Shown here piece after piece: positions 23,532 to 34,893 of a stretch of DNA of 64,000 nucleotides. Positions within the stretch are counted from its first letter, which is position 1, and every line of letters begins with the position of its first letter. Below the pieces are notes generated by a model. It had not been told where the DNA came from. It did no database searches and was given only the letters and a program-made list of their open reading frames with translations. Location: the NCBI RefSeq assembly GCF_963576675.1, contig NC_088917.1, positions 17,202,001 through 17,266,000 of the forward strand. The letters run 5' to 3'. This DNA comes from Euphorbia lathyris. Its lineage: Eukaryota; Streptophyta; Magnoliopsida; Malpighiales; Euphorbiaceae. A program made the position numbers and the translations under genes.

Positions 23532-24510
23532 ATGTCAGACGGTCTCAAACTTCCTTATCAATACCCTCAGCTCACCAAAACTAATTATTCAAGTTGGTGT
23601 ATTCGAATGAAGACGTTACTTGGATGTCAAGATGTCTGGGATATTGTCGAAAAAGGCTACGTAGTCCCAAGCAACGAGGCAGCGTTGACACAGGCAGAAA
23701 AATCACAAAAGCGATCAAAAGGTGCTTACTCTCATCCATCAAGGTTTGGATGAATTAATGTTCGAGAAAGTAGTCGAAGCTACCACCGCCAAACAAGCGT
23801 GGGAAATCCTACGAGTTTCTCTTCAAGGGGAGGAAAAAGTTAAAAAAGTTCGTTTGTAGATGCTGAGAGGAGAATTTGAGACGATGAGGATGAAAGAGAC
23901 GGAGACCATTAGTGATTACTCATCCCGAGTAAAATCTGTCGTAAATCAAATGAGGCAGTATGGAGAAAAAATTGAAGAGTCCAGAATTGTTGAAAAAATT
24001 ATGCGATCACTACTACCAAAATTTGATTACGTAGTGGTGGCTATGGATGAGTCCAGAGACATCAGCAAAATGTCTGTTGATGAAGTTGTAGGGTCACTAC
24101 AAGCACGAGAGGAGCGGTTTGAGAAACGAAGAGAAGATTCTGCAGAACAAGTATTAGCAACGAAGACTGTGTTTAAAAATGGTGAAAGTAGTCAGTCTGG
24201 CAGAGGACGCGGAAGAGGTCGAGGAGGAAATGGTAGAGGACGGGGACGTGGCAGAAGTCAATGCAGAAATGAAAACGGCAACAACAACAACAATGAGAGA
24301 AGCACTCAATTCACCAGAGGCAGAGGAAGAGGCCGAGGACGCGGTCAAGGAAGATGAAACTGGAGGCCGAATGAAGGACGTGATAAGTCCAATATTCAGT
24401 GTTATAATTGCTCCAAGTATGGTCACTACGCGGTAGAATGTTGGAGTCCGCCTAAGGAGGTAGAGGAGACTGCTAATAATATTCAAGATGAGGAAGTAAC
24501 TGGCATTGTG
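23532..24510 (+). pseudogene. R1 gag (copy B), broken
   Basis: Gag packages element RNA into particles. The first part reads to about 23750, where a small deletion shifts the frame; copy A lacks it. A TAG at 23857-23859 is shared with copy A. The main frame 23860-24357 holds DYSSRVKSVVNQMRQYGE and an Arg-Gly-rich region (about 24196-24350). After a TGA at 24355-24357 the same frame continues to a CCHC zinc knuckle, CYNCSKYGHYAVEC (24400-24441). R2 is inserted at 24515, and the frame resumes exactly at 36395. Confidence 0.9.
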
Positions 24511-24515
24511 TTACT

Positions 24516-25652
24516 TGTTGAAACACATTTCCACAAGATTTTGATTTGACAAAATCATCCATGATTAAGAGGCAGTTAAATTTAAATGCTTTGGTTTAAT
24601 TGTACTAATGTGTTTGTTCAATATTGAGTGCAAAAATATATATAAAGTTAAACAGGTTAAAAGTCAGCATAAGCCAAAGCTGAGTGGAACGGAACTCAGC
24701 ATGAAAGAACAGAAGCTGAGTGAAGTAAAACTCAGCATCAAGAGCTTCCTTCGAGGTTGTCAGAACGAAGCTGACTAAACTAGAAGACTCATTCAGAATT
24801 ATACAAACATAACGAAGCTGACTAAGAAGAAACTCAGCATGGAAGTTGAACATTCGAAGATAACGAATGAAGCTGAGTGACAGTCAGGACAGCATGAAGG
24901 ATCCGTTTACAAAAGGACAAAGTCTGCCAATCTTCTGCACCAATAATTGAAGCCTCGAAAATACAAAGAAGACTAATTCCAAGAATCATGGGTCAATGGA
25001 TTATTGGTAAAAGACAACTGGCACAAAAAGACAAGTCTGATGCAAGAAGACAAAACCTGACGCCTGAAGAAAACAGAGGAATGGAATGGCGGAACAGACT
25101 GAAGCTGACCAGAAGTTGTCTGCTAAAAGAGTCGTTTTGGACTTAACGGCTAAATCATCTCAAATGATCCAATCTTCAGAAATTCATCTATAAAAGGACA
25201 ATGATAGTTCTTGGATCATTTGCCGAAGTATCAAAAGAAAAATACAAGAGAGAAAATCTTGAAAGCACTCAAATACAAAAAGATCTTACACCAACTTTAC
25301 TATTCTCTATGTAAATGCTAGATTGATTGTTTTGTAATCATCTAAGGTGTTCTTTAGTTGAAAAAGAACAAGTGTGTGATCAATAGGAATATTGAGAGTA
25401 TTGAGCTGAGTACTTGGTTGTAAGTATTCAGTAGTAGAAAAATCTAAGTGCTGGGTTGTAGTACTTAGTAGGAGCTAAGTAGACGAATAGAGGACGTACT
25501 CTTGCATACTCACTGCCTTGTAAAGGGTTTGTGCTCTACCTTGAAAGAGCTCAGTATTGGATTGAAAATCCCAGGAGGAATTGGGGACTGGACGTAGGCA
25601 GAGAGGCCGAACTAGGATAAGTCGTGCTGAGTAACTTCTAAACTCTTTCTCT

Positions 25653-25699
<47 letters not shown>

Positions 25700-25983
25700 C
25701 ATGTGTTGCTTGTTGTATTTACTCAGCTTATAAATTATTTAAACTGAAACTGAGTAAATCTGAGTGCTAAGTTGGAAGCTGACCTTCAAGTGTCAATTCC
25801 CAACTCTCAAGTCAAGCAGTCTTAGTCAGCATAGAACTAAAACTGTCTGACTAGTCAATCGCCCGTGCTGGCCAACACGCTGAGTTATCAAACTCTTAAA
25901 ATAACATTAAGTCAGCATAATTAAAAGCGAAAAAGTTACATTAGTTCCTAACCCCCCTTGGAACTAATTACTAGGGACCAACA
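24516..25983 (+). repeat. R2 5' LTR
   Basis: The LTR is 1468 bp, starting TGTTGAAACACA and ending GGGACCAACA. It contains many GCTGAG/CTCAGC words at 24660-24900, a likely TATA box (TATAAAAGG near 25190), a (TA)n tract at 25657-25690 and a short GT run. The primer-binding site TGGTATCAGAGCC is at 25986-25998. Confidence 0.93.
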
Positions 25984-26045
25984 AGTGGTATCAGAGCCTA
26001 AGCTCACTACTCAAAGATCTAACAATCTTGAGCTGATCCCGAAAA

Positions 26046-27836
26046 ATGGGTGAAAATAGCACTCGTTTCCTTCCAGGAAATCAAACAACACAGATACTCC
26101 CTGAGGGATTATCAATCACTAGACCTCCCCTATTCTTTGGGTCAAATTATACATTCTGGAAGAATAGGATGAAAAACTTTATTCAAGCCACAAACATGAG
26201 TGCATGGCTTGCAATTGTTCAAGGTCCACATGTGCCATTCAAAACTGTTAACAATGAGAAAATTGTTAAAAGTGAAGCTGAGTGGACAGAGGATGACCTC
26301 AGAAAATTACAAAATAATGCTTCGGCTATCAACATGCTTCACTGTGCTTTAGATGCTGCAGAATACAATAAGATTTCAGGTTGTGAGTCAGCACAGGAGA
26401 TCTGGAAGAAGCTGGAAGTAACTTATGAAGGCACCAGTAAGGTCAAGGAATCCAAAGTGAACCAACACATGCGATTGTATGAGCTGTTCGAGATGACTGA
26501 CAATGAGGACATCTCAGCAATGAATGCCAGGTTCACCAATATAATAAATGAGCTTAAAAGACTCGGTAAGAATTTCACTGAAGAAGAACAAGTGAAGAAG
26601 ATCTTACGAAGTCTTCCCAAAAGCTGGCAAGCCAAGAAGACAGCTGTAGAGGAAGCTCAGGACCTGACCACATACAAATATGATGAGTTGATCGGTTCCT
26701 TGCTGACCCATGAAATTTCAATGAAAAACTTTGAAGCTAAAGAAAAATCTGAGGACAAGAAACAGAAATCACTAGTGATGAAAGCTGACTCCACAGAAGC
26801 TGAGTCTACTGATGATGAGGAAATGGCCATGTTTACTAGAAAAATGAAAAAGTTGTTCAGAAGAAATGAAAGAAATAGTAAGCGGCCATACAAGAGAGGA
26901 GACAGATATAAAGCTGAGTCCAGTGACACCAGATACAAAAAGGACAGCTCCAAGCCTGTCACGTGTTATGAGTGCCATCAAACTGGGCATATTAAGTCAA
27001 GCTGTCCTAATCTGAAGAAAGATAAGAATGGAAGCAAAAAGGCAATGGTGGCCACGTGGAGTGACAGTGATGAGTCCACATCATCTGAAGCTGAGCAAAA
27101 TGAAACAGCCAACATATGTTTCATGGCAGATGATGGAGCTGACCAATCTCAATCTAAGCAAGCTGACCTCTCTGGAGATTCTGAACAGGAGGAAAACAAC
27201 AATGAGGTAACATCCTTACTTATGCTTAGAAACGAAATGGTAAATGCCCTGAGTGACTTATATACACTAACTAAGAAGTGTAACAAAAAGATTAAGGCAC
27301 TCAGCAGGCGCTGTGACGAGATTGAGGAGGTCAAGCTGAGTGATCTCCGATATCTCCTCCAGGACAACTCAGATTTACATACCAACATGCAAATCTTACA
27401 TAAGTTTGTCACGGAGGTTCAAACTGAGTCAAAGAAACTTAGAAAGGATGTCACAACTTTACAAAACCAAATAAAAGGTTCAACAAAGAATAAACCCAAT
27501 GCTGAGTACTCAGGTACTGGTCAGCATAAACAGTTTACTCAATGTAGCTGTTGTGGGAAGAAAGGACACACAAAAGCTGTGTGCTGGTATAACAAACAGA
27601 CTGTCCAATGTGACTTCTGTGGTAAGAAAGGTCATACTACCAAGGTATGCTGACATGCTCAGCACAACAATGCTGAACACACTCATCATCACCCTCAAAG
27701 GGTAACTATGTGTGGCTTTTGTGGTAAAAGTGGTTATACTACAAATGTATGTCGTCACAAGTTAAAATATGACTTTGCACCTGTTTACACTAACAAGAAA
27801 GGACCCAAAAAGAATTGGGTACCTAAAAACGAATAG
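26046..27836 (+). pseudogene. R2 gag with multiple CCHC zinc knuckles
   Basis: The start MGENSTRFLPG lies 60 bp after the LTR. The N-terminal half is a copia gag domain (YTFWKNRMKNFIQATN..AWLAI, then IWKKLEVTYEG). The first zinc knuckle is CYECHQTGHIKSSCP (about residue 310). A coiled-coil-like acidic stretch follows. Two more knuckles follow (CSCCGKKGHTKAVC and CDFCGKKGHTTKVC, residues about 505-535), then an in-frame TGA (27651-27653). The same frame then continues with a fourth, slightly altered knuckle (CGFCGKSGYTTNVC) to TAG at 27834-27836. Several knuckles in tandem are unusual compared with the single one in R1. TGA may be CGA by C-to-T change; the TAG could be original. Confidence 0.9.
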
Positions 27837-30800
27837 TTTAAAATGCAGGTCAGCTTGACATGCGTGGAGAAATCAAAACTTTGGTATATAGACAGTGCAT
27901 GTTCAAGACACATGATAGGTGATGAAACTCAGTTCATCACACTAGAGCTTAAACGAGGAGGTAGTGTAAGCTTTGGAGACAACAAGAAGGGCAAGATAGT
28001 TGGCTCAGGAACTATTAGAGGTAACCCTAAAATTGAGTCAGTCTCCTTAGTTAAAGGTCTCAAATATAATCTTCTAAGCATAGCTCAGCTTTGCAAGAGT
28101 GGAAGGAAGGTTATATTTGATGATACTAAGTGTCAAATACTCGAGGGAAAAACAAATGATTTGATTTTAACAGCCCCTCGTGTAGAAAATGTTTAAATGT
28201 TGAGTTTGGAAAAAGAATTTTCAAAAAGTATATGCTTGGTGTCAAAAGAGGACAACTCCTGGCTATGGCATAGGAGACTTGGGCATGTCAGCATGGACCT
28301 CCTTGCCAAACTAGCTAGAAAGCAATTAGTTGAGGGATTACCAAAACTAAAATACGAAAAAGATCAACTTTGTAATGCTTGTCAGCAAGGTAAACAAACC
28401 AAAAAGTCTTTTCATAGCAAAAAGGTTGTCTCAACCAAAAGACCATTGGAATTACTACATTTGGATCTTTTCGGACCTATCCAGCCACTCAGCATGGGAG
28501 GTAAGAAATTTTCCTTAGTTATTGTGGATGATTTCTCTAGGTATACTTGGGTCATCTTGCTGAGTAGCAAAGATGAAACATTTGAGATGTTTACCACATT
28601 AGTCAAAAAGCTTGAAAATGACAAAGACCTAAGAGTAGCTCACATTAGAAGTGATAATGGTGGAGAATTCAAAAACCAATTGTTTGATGGATTCTGTGAG
28701 ACTAATGGTATTGACCATAATTTCTCTGCCCCTAGAACTCCTCAATAGAATGGAGTTGTTGAAAGGAAGAATAGAACAATAGTAGAAATTGATAGGACAA
28801 TGCTGAGTGAAAATAGGCTTCCAAAGTATTTTTGGAGAGAAGCGGTCAATACAGCATGTTACATATTGAATAGGGCCTTGGTAAGACCCATATTAAAGAA
28901 AACTCCTTATGAACTTTGGAAAGGACGAAAGCCCAATATTGGATACTTTCGTGCCTTTGGGTGTAAATGTTTTATACTCAACACTAAGGATAATTTGGCA
29001 AAGTTTGATGCCAAAGCTGACGAAGCGATCTTTTTAGGGTACTCAACAAACAGCAAAGCATATAGAATTTATAATAAAAGAACCCAAGTTGTAGAAGAGT
29101 CAGTCCATGTAGATTTCGATGAAACTGACCCTGCAGGTAAAACAACTCAACCCATGGAGGACGAGCTGAACTCAGCTTCTGCTGACCAGAATAGACATGC
29201 TGAGTCATCAGCACAAGAACTGACCAAAGGTAAAATCGAAACTGAAATTACCTTTGCTGACCAATCTGTTCCTGCAGAGATTGTAGAAACACATGTTCCA
29301 AGCAACTTAACATTACCCAAGGAGATAAAAATTCCAAGAGGACATTCAGAAAAGTCCATTCTTGATGATGCAAATAACAAAGTAATGACTAGAGATCAGC
29401 TTAGGAAGTTCCTTAGCAACGTTGCTTTCGTATCAGTTCATGAACCAAAGAACTTTGCTGATGCTGAGCATGATGAGTATTGGATCAATGCCATGTAAGA
29501 GGAGCTTGACCAATTCACGAGAAATGAGGTATGGGATTTAGTACCTAAACCTAGGAATCAAAAATCCATAGGAACTAAGTGGGTTTTTAGAAACAAATTA
29601 GATGAGCATGGAAATGTAATAAGGAACAAAGCTCGACTTATAGCCCAAGGCTATAGTCAGCAAGAGGGCATTGATTATGGTGAAACCTTTGCACCAGTTG
29701 CTAGGTTAGAAGCTATACGTATATTGTGTGCATATGCTAGTTTCATGAATTTTAAATTGTATCAAATGGATGTTAAGAGTGCATTTCTTAATGGTTTTAT
29801 AAACGAAGAGGTATATGTTAATCAACCTCCCGGTTTTGAAGATCCAAAATTTCCAAACCACGTTTATAAACTCAAGAAGGCCTTATATGGCCTGAAGCAA
29901 GCTCCAAGAGCTTGGTATGAAAGGTTGACCAACTTCCTGCTGACCATGAATTATGTCAGAGGAAAAGCTGACACAACCTTGTTCATTAAGAAAAAGGGTA
30001 AACATGCCCTACTTGCACAAATCTATGTAGATGACATAATATTTGGTGCTACTGATGAATCTTTATGTCAAGAGTTTAGCAAACAGATGCAGACTGAGTT
30101 AGAAATGTCTATGATGGGAGAACTCAGCTTCTTCCTTAGACTTCAGATCAAGCAAGGTAAGAATGACATCTTCATTAGTCAGTCCAAGTACACCAAAGAG
30201 ATGTTAAAGAAATTTGATATGGAAGATTGTAAGCCCATATCAACCCCTATGGGTACTGATACTGTCCTATGCAAAGATGAGAAAAGTAAGTCAATAGATA
30301 GTAAACTTTATCGATGTATGATAGGCTCCTTACTCTATCTCACTGTTAGTAGACCTGATATACAGTACTCAGTATGTTATTGTGCAAGATATCAAGCTGA
30401 CCCAAGGGAATCTCACTTAATTGTTGTGAAAAGAATTTTTAGATATTTGCAGAGCTCAATTGATGCAGGTTTGTGGTATCCAGCCTCAAATGACTTCACA
30501 CTCATAGGATACACTGATGCTGACTATGGACGGGATAAGCTAGAACGTAAGAGTACTTCAGGAGGATGCCATTTCCTTGGAAGCTGTCTAGTATCTTGGT
30601 TCAGCAAGAAACAGTCATCAGTTGCTCTGTCTACAACTGAAGCTGAGTACGTTGCTGCTGGAAGCTGTGTAGCTCAAGTCCTATGGATAAAGCAACAGCT
30701 TGAGGATTATGGAGTAAGAACTGAAACAATAGAGATCAAATGTGACAACAAAAGTGCCATTGATCTATCCAAGAATCCTATCCAACACAGCAGGATGAAG

Positions 30801-30971
30801 CATGTCAGCATAAGGCATCATTTCATTAGAGATCACGTACTAAAAGGTGAGATCAAGCTGACCTATGTGCCAACTAATGAACAGCTTGCAGATATCTTCA
30901 CCAAGCCCTTGGCTCGTGAGCAATTTAACATACTAAGGGAAGCTATCAGTATGTCTAATCCTCTTCAATAA
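27837..30971 (+). pseudogene. R2 pol: protease, integrase, reverse transcriptase, RNase H (same frame, three stops)
   Basis: Pol continues in the gag frame with no frameshift. The protease site is WYIDSACSRHM, with DSA where DSG or DTG is usual. Then come WLWHRRLGHVSMDLL, LLHLDLFGPIQP, VDDFSRYTWV and SDNGGEF. RT has [29 protein letters not shown] and YVDDIIFGA. RNase H has [16 protein letters not shown] and [14 protein letters not shown]. In-frame stops are at 28194-28196 (TAA), 28746-28748 (TAG, in the conserved PQ-NGVVERKNR stretch) and 29496-29498 (TAA). Each fits a CAA/CAG codon changed by C-to-T. The frame ends TAA at 30969-30971. Confidence 0.93.
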
Positions 30972-31518
30972 TTCTAAATATTTGAATAAATGTTGAGTGA
31001 TTGTCATACTGACTGATATCAATCTAGTAACTACTGCACATTGAGCTTAATAGTCTATGTTGAGAAGATATAAATATTGAGTAAATACGTTGTGCTGAGT
31101 AGATAGACATATTGAGTAATCACCCTATGCTGAGTAGATGCACATGCTGTGTGATTAACGTATGATGAGTTACTAAGAGATAGGAAATCCATCCACGTAG
31201 AATTAAATACTTAGTATCATAAATGACTCATATTCTGGCAAACTGAGTAAATGCCCACTTGCACCGATTAACAATAACACGTGTAACAAATCATACCTAG
31301 AAAAACGCAAGTAATAATGAATACCCATGCGCCGAACCTGTCATAAATGGCAGAATCTTTGTCGATTAAAGTTCCAAGATGAAAACGGCTAGTTCATTAA
31401 TGACTCAAAACTCTATAAGTAGTGGAAGGATCCCCACTCATCACTCTTTACGCTTATGATCTTTTGAAATCAAATTCTTCTCTCTCCCTAAATCTTAAAA
31501 AAACCTTCCTCGGTAACA
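30972..31518 (+). other. R2 spacer between pol and third ORF
   Basis: This is a non-coding stretch rich in repeated TGAGTA words (TGCTGAGTAGAT near 31092 and 31130; ATTGAGTAA). A TATAAG box-like sequence and a CT-rich leader occur near 31415-31500 just before the ATG at 31519. A separate promoter for the third ORF is possible but not shown. Confidence 0.5.
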
Positions 31519-34350
31519 ATGGCTTCCGGCAAGAACGAAATCCCTAACGTCACCACTCAGCCTGGCCAAACCTCTGGCAAACCCACTCAAGCTGACCCCG
31601 CTGGTTCTTCAAAGCAAGTAGAAAGGAATATGGTCAAGGTCCATAAAAAGGTCAACAATTTAGAGGTTCTGAAGTGCAGATGGTTTTCTCCAGGATTCGT
31701 CACTTCTGAAAAGCCATTCTGCGACTGGATCGAGAAGCACAAATGGACCGGTCTCTTCTCACTCGTTGGAAAAACATACCCCAGACTGGTCAGAGAGTTC
31801 TATTCCAACATGTTTGTTGATGAAGAAGATGCTGACTATTTAGAAACTACAGTCAAAGGTCAAAAAATCACCATAACCCCTGCCTATCTAGCTACTTTGC
31901 TTGATTTACCAGACGAAGGAATAGAATTCAGGACAACAAAAGAGAAGGTACCTAAAGAAAAGCTTGACAAGATCAAGGGGTTCTGCAAACCCAAAGATCA
32001 CAAGGGCGAAATACTCAGCACGTGTATGGGGCAAGAACAGAAGATGGCTCACTACATGCTGACCAACTTCATCTTCCCCAAACTCAACTCAGCCTCATCT
32101 GCCTCAAATTTTGAACAGTGCTTCATATGGCACATGTTGACTTACACTCCACTTAACATGCCCGTCTTTCTGGTTGGGGCTCTTCAACGCAGTGGAAAGA
32201 AGCTCAGGCTGGGTTCTCTGATCACTAAGATCATTGAGGACAAACAGATTGAGATAATCAATGAAACTGACACTTTGGGAAGTGCGATCACAGCAGCTCT
32301 ACTGGTTGGACTGTTGTACAATCAACCGTTGAAAGGATATGAAGAAGTTGTAGATGCTGAGGAAAATGATGAAGCTGAGCTAGAAATTGAGCCTGAAAAT
32401 GAGCCTGAGAAAGAAGTGGAGGCTCCTGCTGAGTCACCTAAGGAAAAGAAGATGAAGAAGAGAAAGGCCATTGAAACATGCTCCAAAGACATCCATGATG
32501 TTCCAAAGAAAGTGAGACTAGTGTCTCAAGAAAAAGTTAAGGCTGACAAGGCTAAGGAGAAAGCTGAGGCGATAGAGAAGAGAAAGAGGCCAGAAGTGCC
32601 TGAGGATGAAGAAGAGGGAACTCCTGAATCCCCTTTGATGAAAAGAAAGAAGGTTAATTCCTTAAAGACAGTTGAAGCTGATCCCCTAGATTGGGTTGTA
32701 TCGTCCCAATGTCATGGAACTGACCTAGAAAAGGAAGCTGAGAAAGAAACTGAGCAACAAGCTGAGAAAACAAATGTTGAAGTAGAAAGGGAAGCTGAGA
32801 AAGAAACTCATGTTGAGGAAAACGTCCATACTGAGCAGGAAGAACATGTTGATATTGAGCAAAGAGTTGAGGAAGAAGAAAATGTTGCTATTAAGGATCA
32901 TGCTGAGCAACATGAGCATCCAACTATGGTAGAAGAGACAGTTGATACTGATGAGGAAAACATTGATGCTGACCCTTCTCCTCTCAAGGAACAAAAGTTC
33001 AAGCGGCTTAAGAAGAAAGCCCATAAAACTCAAGTTATTGATCTTCTTGCAGACTCTCCTCCTCAAGATATTGATGCTGAAATGTCTAAAATTCAGTTCA
33101 AATACTTCTCTCATGATGCTGAGCTTGAGTCCCCTCCAACGGATCTTGTGCAAAATCAAGCCTCTGTTACTCGTATTGAGGAACAAGCCAAGACTCCAGA
33201 AAATCCAAAAACTGCTCAAGATGGAACAAATCCGGCATCAACTTCATCCCCTCAGAATGAGCAGGTCAACATGACTAACCAAACTCCACCTCCAACTCAG
33301 CATGTTGACAACTCAGCTCCTGAAGCAAATCTGCATCAAAGTCCAGTCATTAATCAAAGTGATCAATCTGGAAAACAGCCAACTACTCCACCCTCAAGCT
33401 CAATTCCAGCCTCTGAGACAAATGCGGCTCAATTCACCTACTTGAATGCCACTGAGTCAGGCCGACGCATCATTGCCTCTACTCAGTCCTTGCTTCAAGA
33501 CTTAAACCCTTCTCAAGCTGATGCTGCTAGATCTTCTGATACTGAGTCCTCTCAACTGCCTGGAATCACTCAGCTTTTCAATGAACTAAGAGGACTCAAG
33601 GATCTAGTAAGTGTTATGACCACCATTCAAACTCAGCAACCAAGGCAAGACCAAATCACAAAGTTGATTGAATTGGTTCTCACAATGGTGAACCATCTGA
33701 ACTCGCTTGAAGGAAAAATCCAGCAACCATCAGAAGTTAATCCAGGGTATGCTACTTCTGCTGAACTTCAAGGATATTTTGCTAAATTAACTGCAGAACT
33801 GACCAAATCAAGTGCACCTGGAAATGCTGAGTTTGCCACCTCTGCTGAACTTCAAGAATTCTTTACCAAGCTTAATGCTGAGCTGACCAGTACGCATGAC
33901 TTAGTATCCTCCTCCTCTCAGTGTACAATTGACCAATTGAGTGAAGCAGTCAGCCTACTCAACATCAACAAAGCACAGATAGATGTTGATCCAGTTTCCA
34001 ATAGTGAACTCTTGAGCTTTTCCCAGGCGATTATGAAGGCAATGCGCATCAACAATGCCCGGCGCATATTTTATGACTCTGCCTTACTCAAGATGTACCA
34101 CCAATCATTTGGTCAGCTCACCAGCTCGCTCACCTGGCTTAGCAAATCTCATGAATGCCTGCTCAGCATGATTAGCAGTTCTCTTCGTGTTCCTCGCCAT
34201 GTCCAAGATGACAGTGTTCCTATAATTGATGGCTTGCGCGAAAGTACTAGGAGGCTCCAGCGTTATTCAACTCACCTCTCCTCTCATGCTCGCACCGACA
34301 CATTCATTTATAAACCCGATGATGGCAAAACGGGGGAGACAAGTCAATGA
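31519..34350 (+). CDS. R2 third ORF (envelope-like position), 943 codons, open
   Basis: This is an uninterrupted frame between pol and the 3' LTR, the place of the envelope-like ORF of Sireviruses. Residues about 50-290 resemble the putative plant transposon protein domain (RWFSPGFV, LVREFYSNMF, VKGQKITITPAYLATLLDLP). Residues about 280-520 are a highly charged, EAEKE-type region with basic KKRK clusters, likely coiled coil. Residues 550-690 are rich in Q, S, T and P, and the rest is a helical-looking C-terminus. I see no clear signal peptide or membrane segment, so a true envelope role is unsupported. After TGA (34348-34350) the same frame runs 30 more codons to TAG (34441-34443), ending in four lysines; the TGA may be a new CGA-to-TGA stop. 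Confidence 0.85.
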   Translation: MASGKNEIPNVTTQPGQTSGKPTQADPAGSSKQVERNMVKVHKKVNNLEVLKCRWFSPGFVTSEKPFCDWIEKHKWTGLFSLVGKTYPRLVREFYSNMFVDEEDADYLETTVKGQKITITPAYLATLLDLPDEGIEFRTTKEKVPKEKLDKIKGFCKPKDHKGEILSTCMGQEQKMAHYMLTNFIFPKLNSASSASNFEQCFIWHMLTYTPLNMPVFLVGALQRSGKKLRLGSLITKIIEDKQIEIINETDTLGSAITAALLVGLLYNQPLKGYEEVVDAEENDEAELEIEPENEPEKEVEAPAESPKEKKMKKRKAIETCSKDIHDVPKKVRLVSQEKVKADKAKEKAEAIEKRKRPEVPEDEEEGTPESPLMKRKKVNSLKTVEADPLDWVVSSQCHGTDLEKEAEKETEQQAEKTNVEVEREAEKETHVEENVHTEQEEHVDIEQRVEEEENVAIKDHAEQHEHPTMVEETVDTDEENIDADPSPLKEQKFKRLKKKAHKTQVIDLLADSPPQDIDAEMSKIQFKYFSHDAELESPPTDLVQNQASVTRIEEQAKTPENPKTAQDGTNPASTSSPQNEQVNMTNQTPPPTQHVDNSAPEANLHQSPVINQSDQSGKQPTTPPSSSIPASETNAAQFTYLNATESGRRIIASTQSLLQDLNPSQADAARSSDTESSQLPGITQLFNELRGLKDLVSVMTTIQTQQPRQDQITKLIELVLTMVNHLNSLEGKIQQPSEVNPGYATSAELQGYFAKLTAELTKSSAPGNAEFATSAELQEFFTKLNAELTSTHDLVSSSSQCTIDQLSEAVSLLNINKAQIDVDPVSNSELLSFSQAIMKAMRINNARRIFYDSALLKMYHQSFGQLTSSLTWLSKSHECLLSMISSSLRVPRHVQDDSVPIIDGLRESTRRLQRYSTHLSSHARTDTFIYKPDDGKTGETSQ

Positions 34351-34893
34351 GGAACTCAGTTTGCTGGTAATGCTTCAGGAAGTAAAGACAAAGGCAAAGG
34401 AATAGCTCAAGCTGACCACCAAGCTCAGAAGAAGAAGAAGTAGAACTAGATATAGTCTAGTAAATGTTTAGAACTTGCATAGAAACTTTCATATATGTTT
34501 TTTGGCTTTATCTTTTTGCTTAATCTATGTCAAGTACTATTTCCTCAATCTGGTCGATAAAATTGAACAAACAAATTAAGAAGTAAAACATACTCAGTAT
34601 ACATTAACACTAAAATACTTATGCAATAAACTGAGTAGCAACATACTTCTAATATTCTTGAAAACTGACTTAAAACAAATTAGCTCAGATCTTGAAAAAT
34701 CTAACATCAAACTAAGTCAGTATACACAAATGTCTTAAGGTTAATTAAATTAAATCCTGGAAGGTTTAGAATTAAGTTAGGACAATATGTGCAACCCTTA
34801 CGGGGGAGTTATTTCAAAAATAAATCAATCATGGGGTAACTTCTAACTGAGTTTCGTAATTATGTATTTTGCCAACATCAAAATGGGGGAGTT

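Larger units (their letters stand above)
20283..24210. repeat. tandem duplication, copy B
   Basis: Copy B repeats copy A base for base over long stretches and ends at the same gag position (24201-24210). Beyond that point R1 continues here but not in copy A. Private insertions are the MITE 21914-22291 and the LINE tail 22408-22662. At the copy junction the bases GGAA (20283-20286) are shared by both parental sequences, gag CGCGGAAG and flank TTTGGAAC. Confidence 0.9.

Noticed and set aside
24154..24486. Minus-strand serine-rich frame across the R1 gag Arg-Gly region
   Set aside because: It is the complement of GGA/AGA-rich gag codons. The plus-strand gag frame with its zinc knuckle explains the sequence.
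32725..33219. 164-codon minus-strand frame inside the R2 third ORF
   Set aside because: It is a leucine/phenylalanine-rich complement of the charged E/K/A region of the real ORF, a shadow frame.
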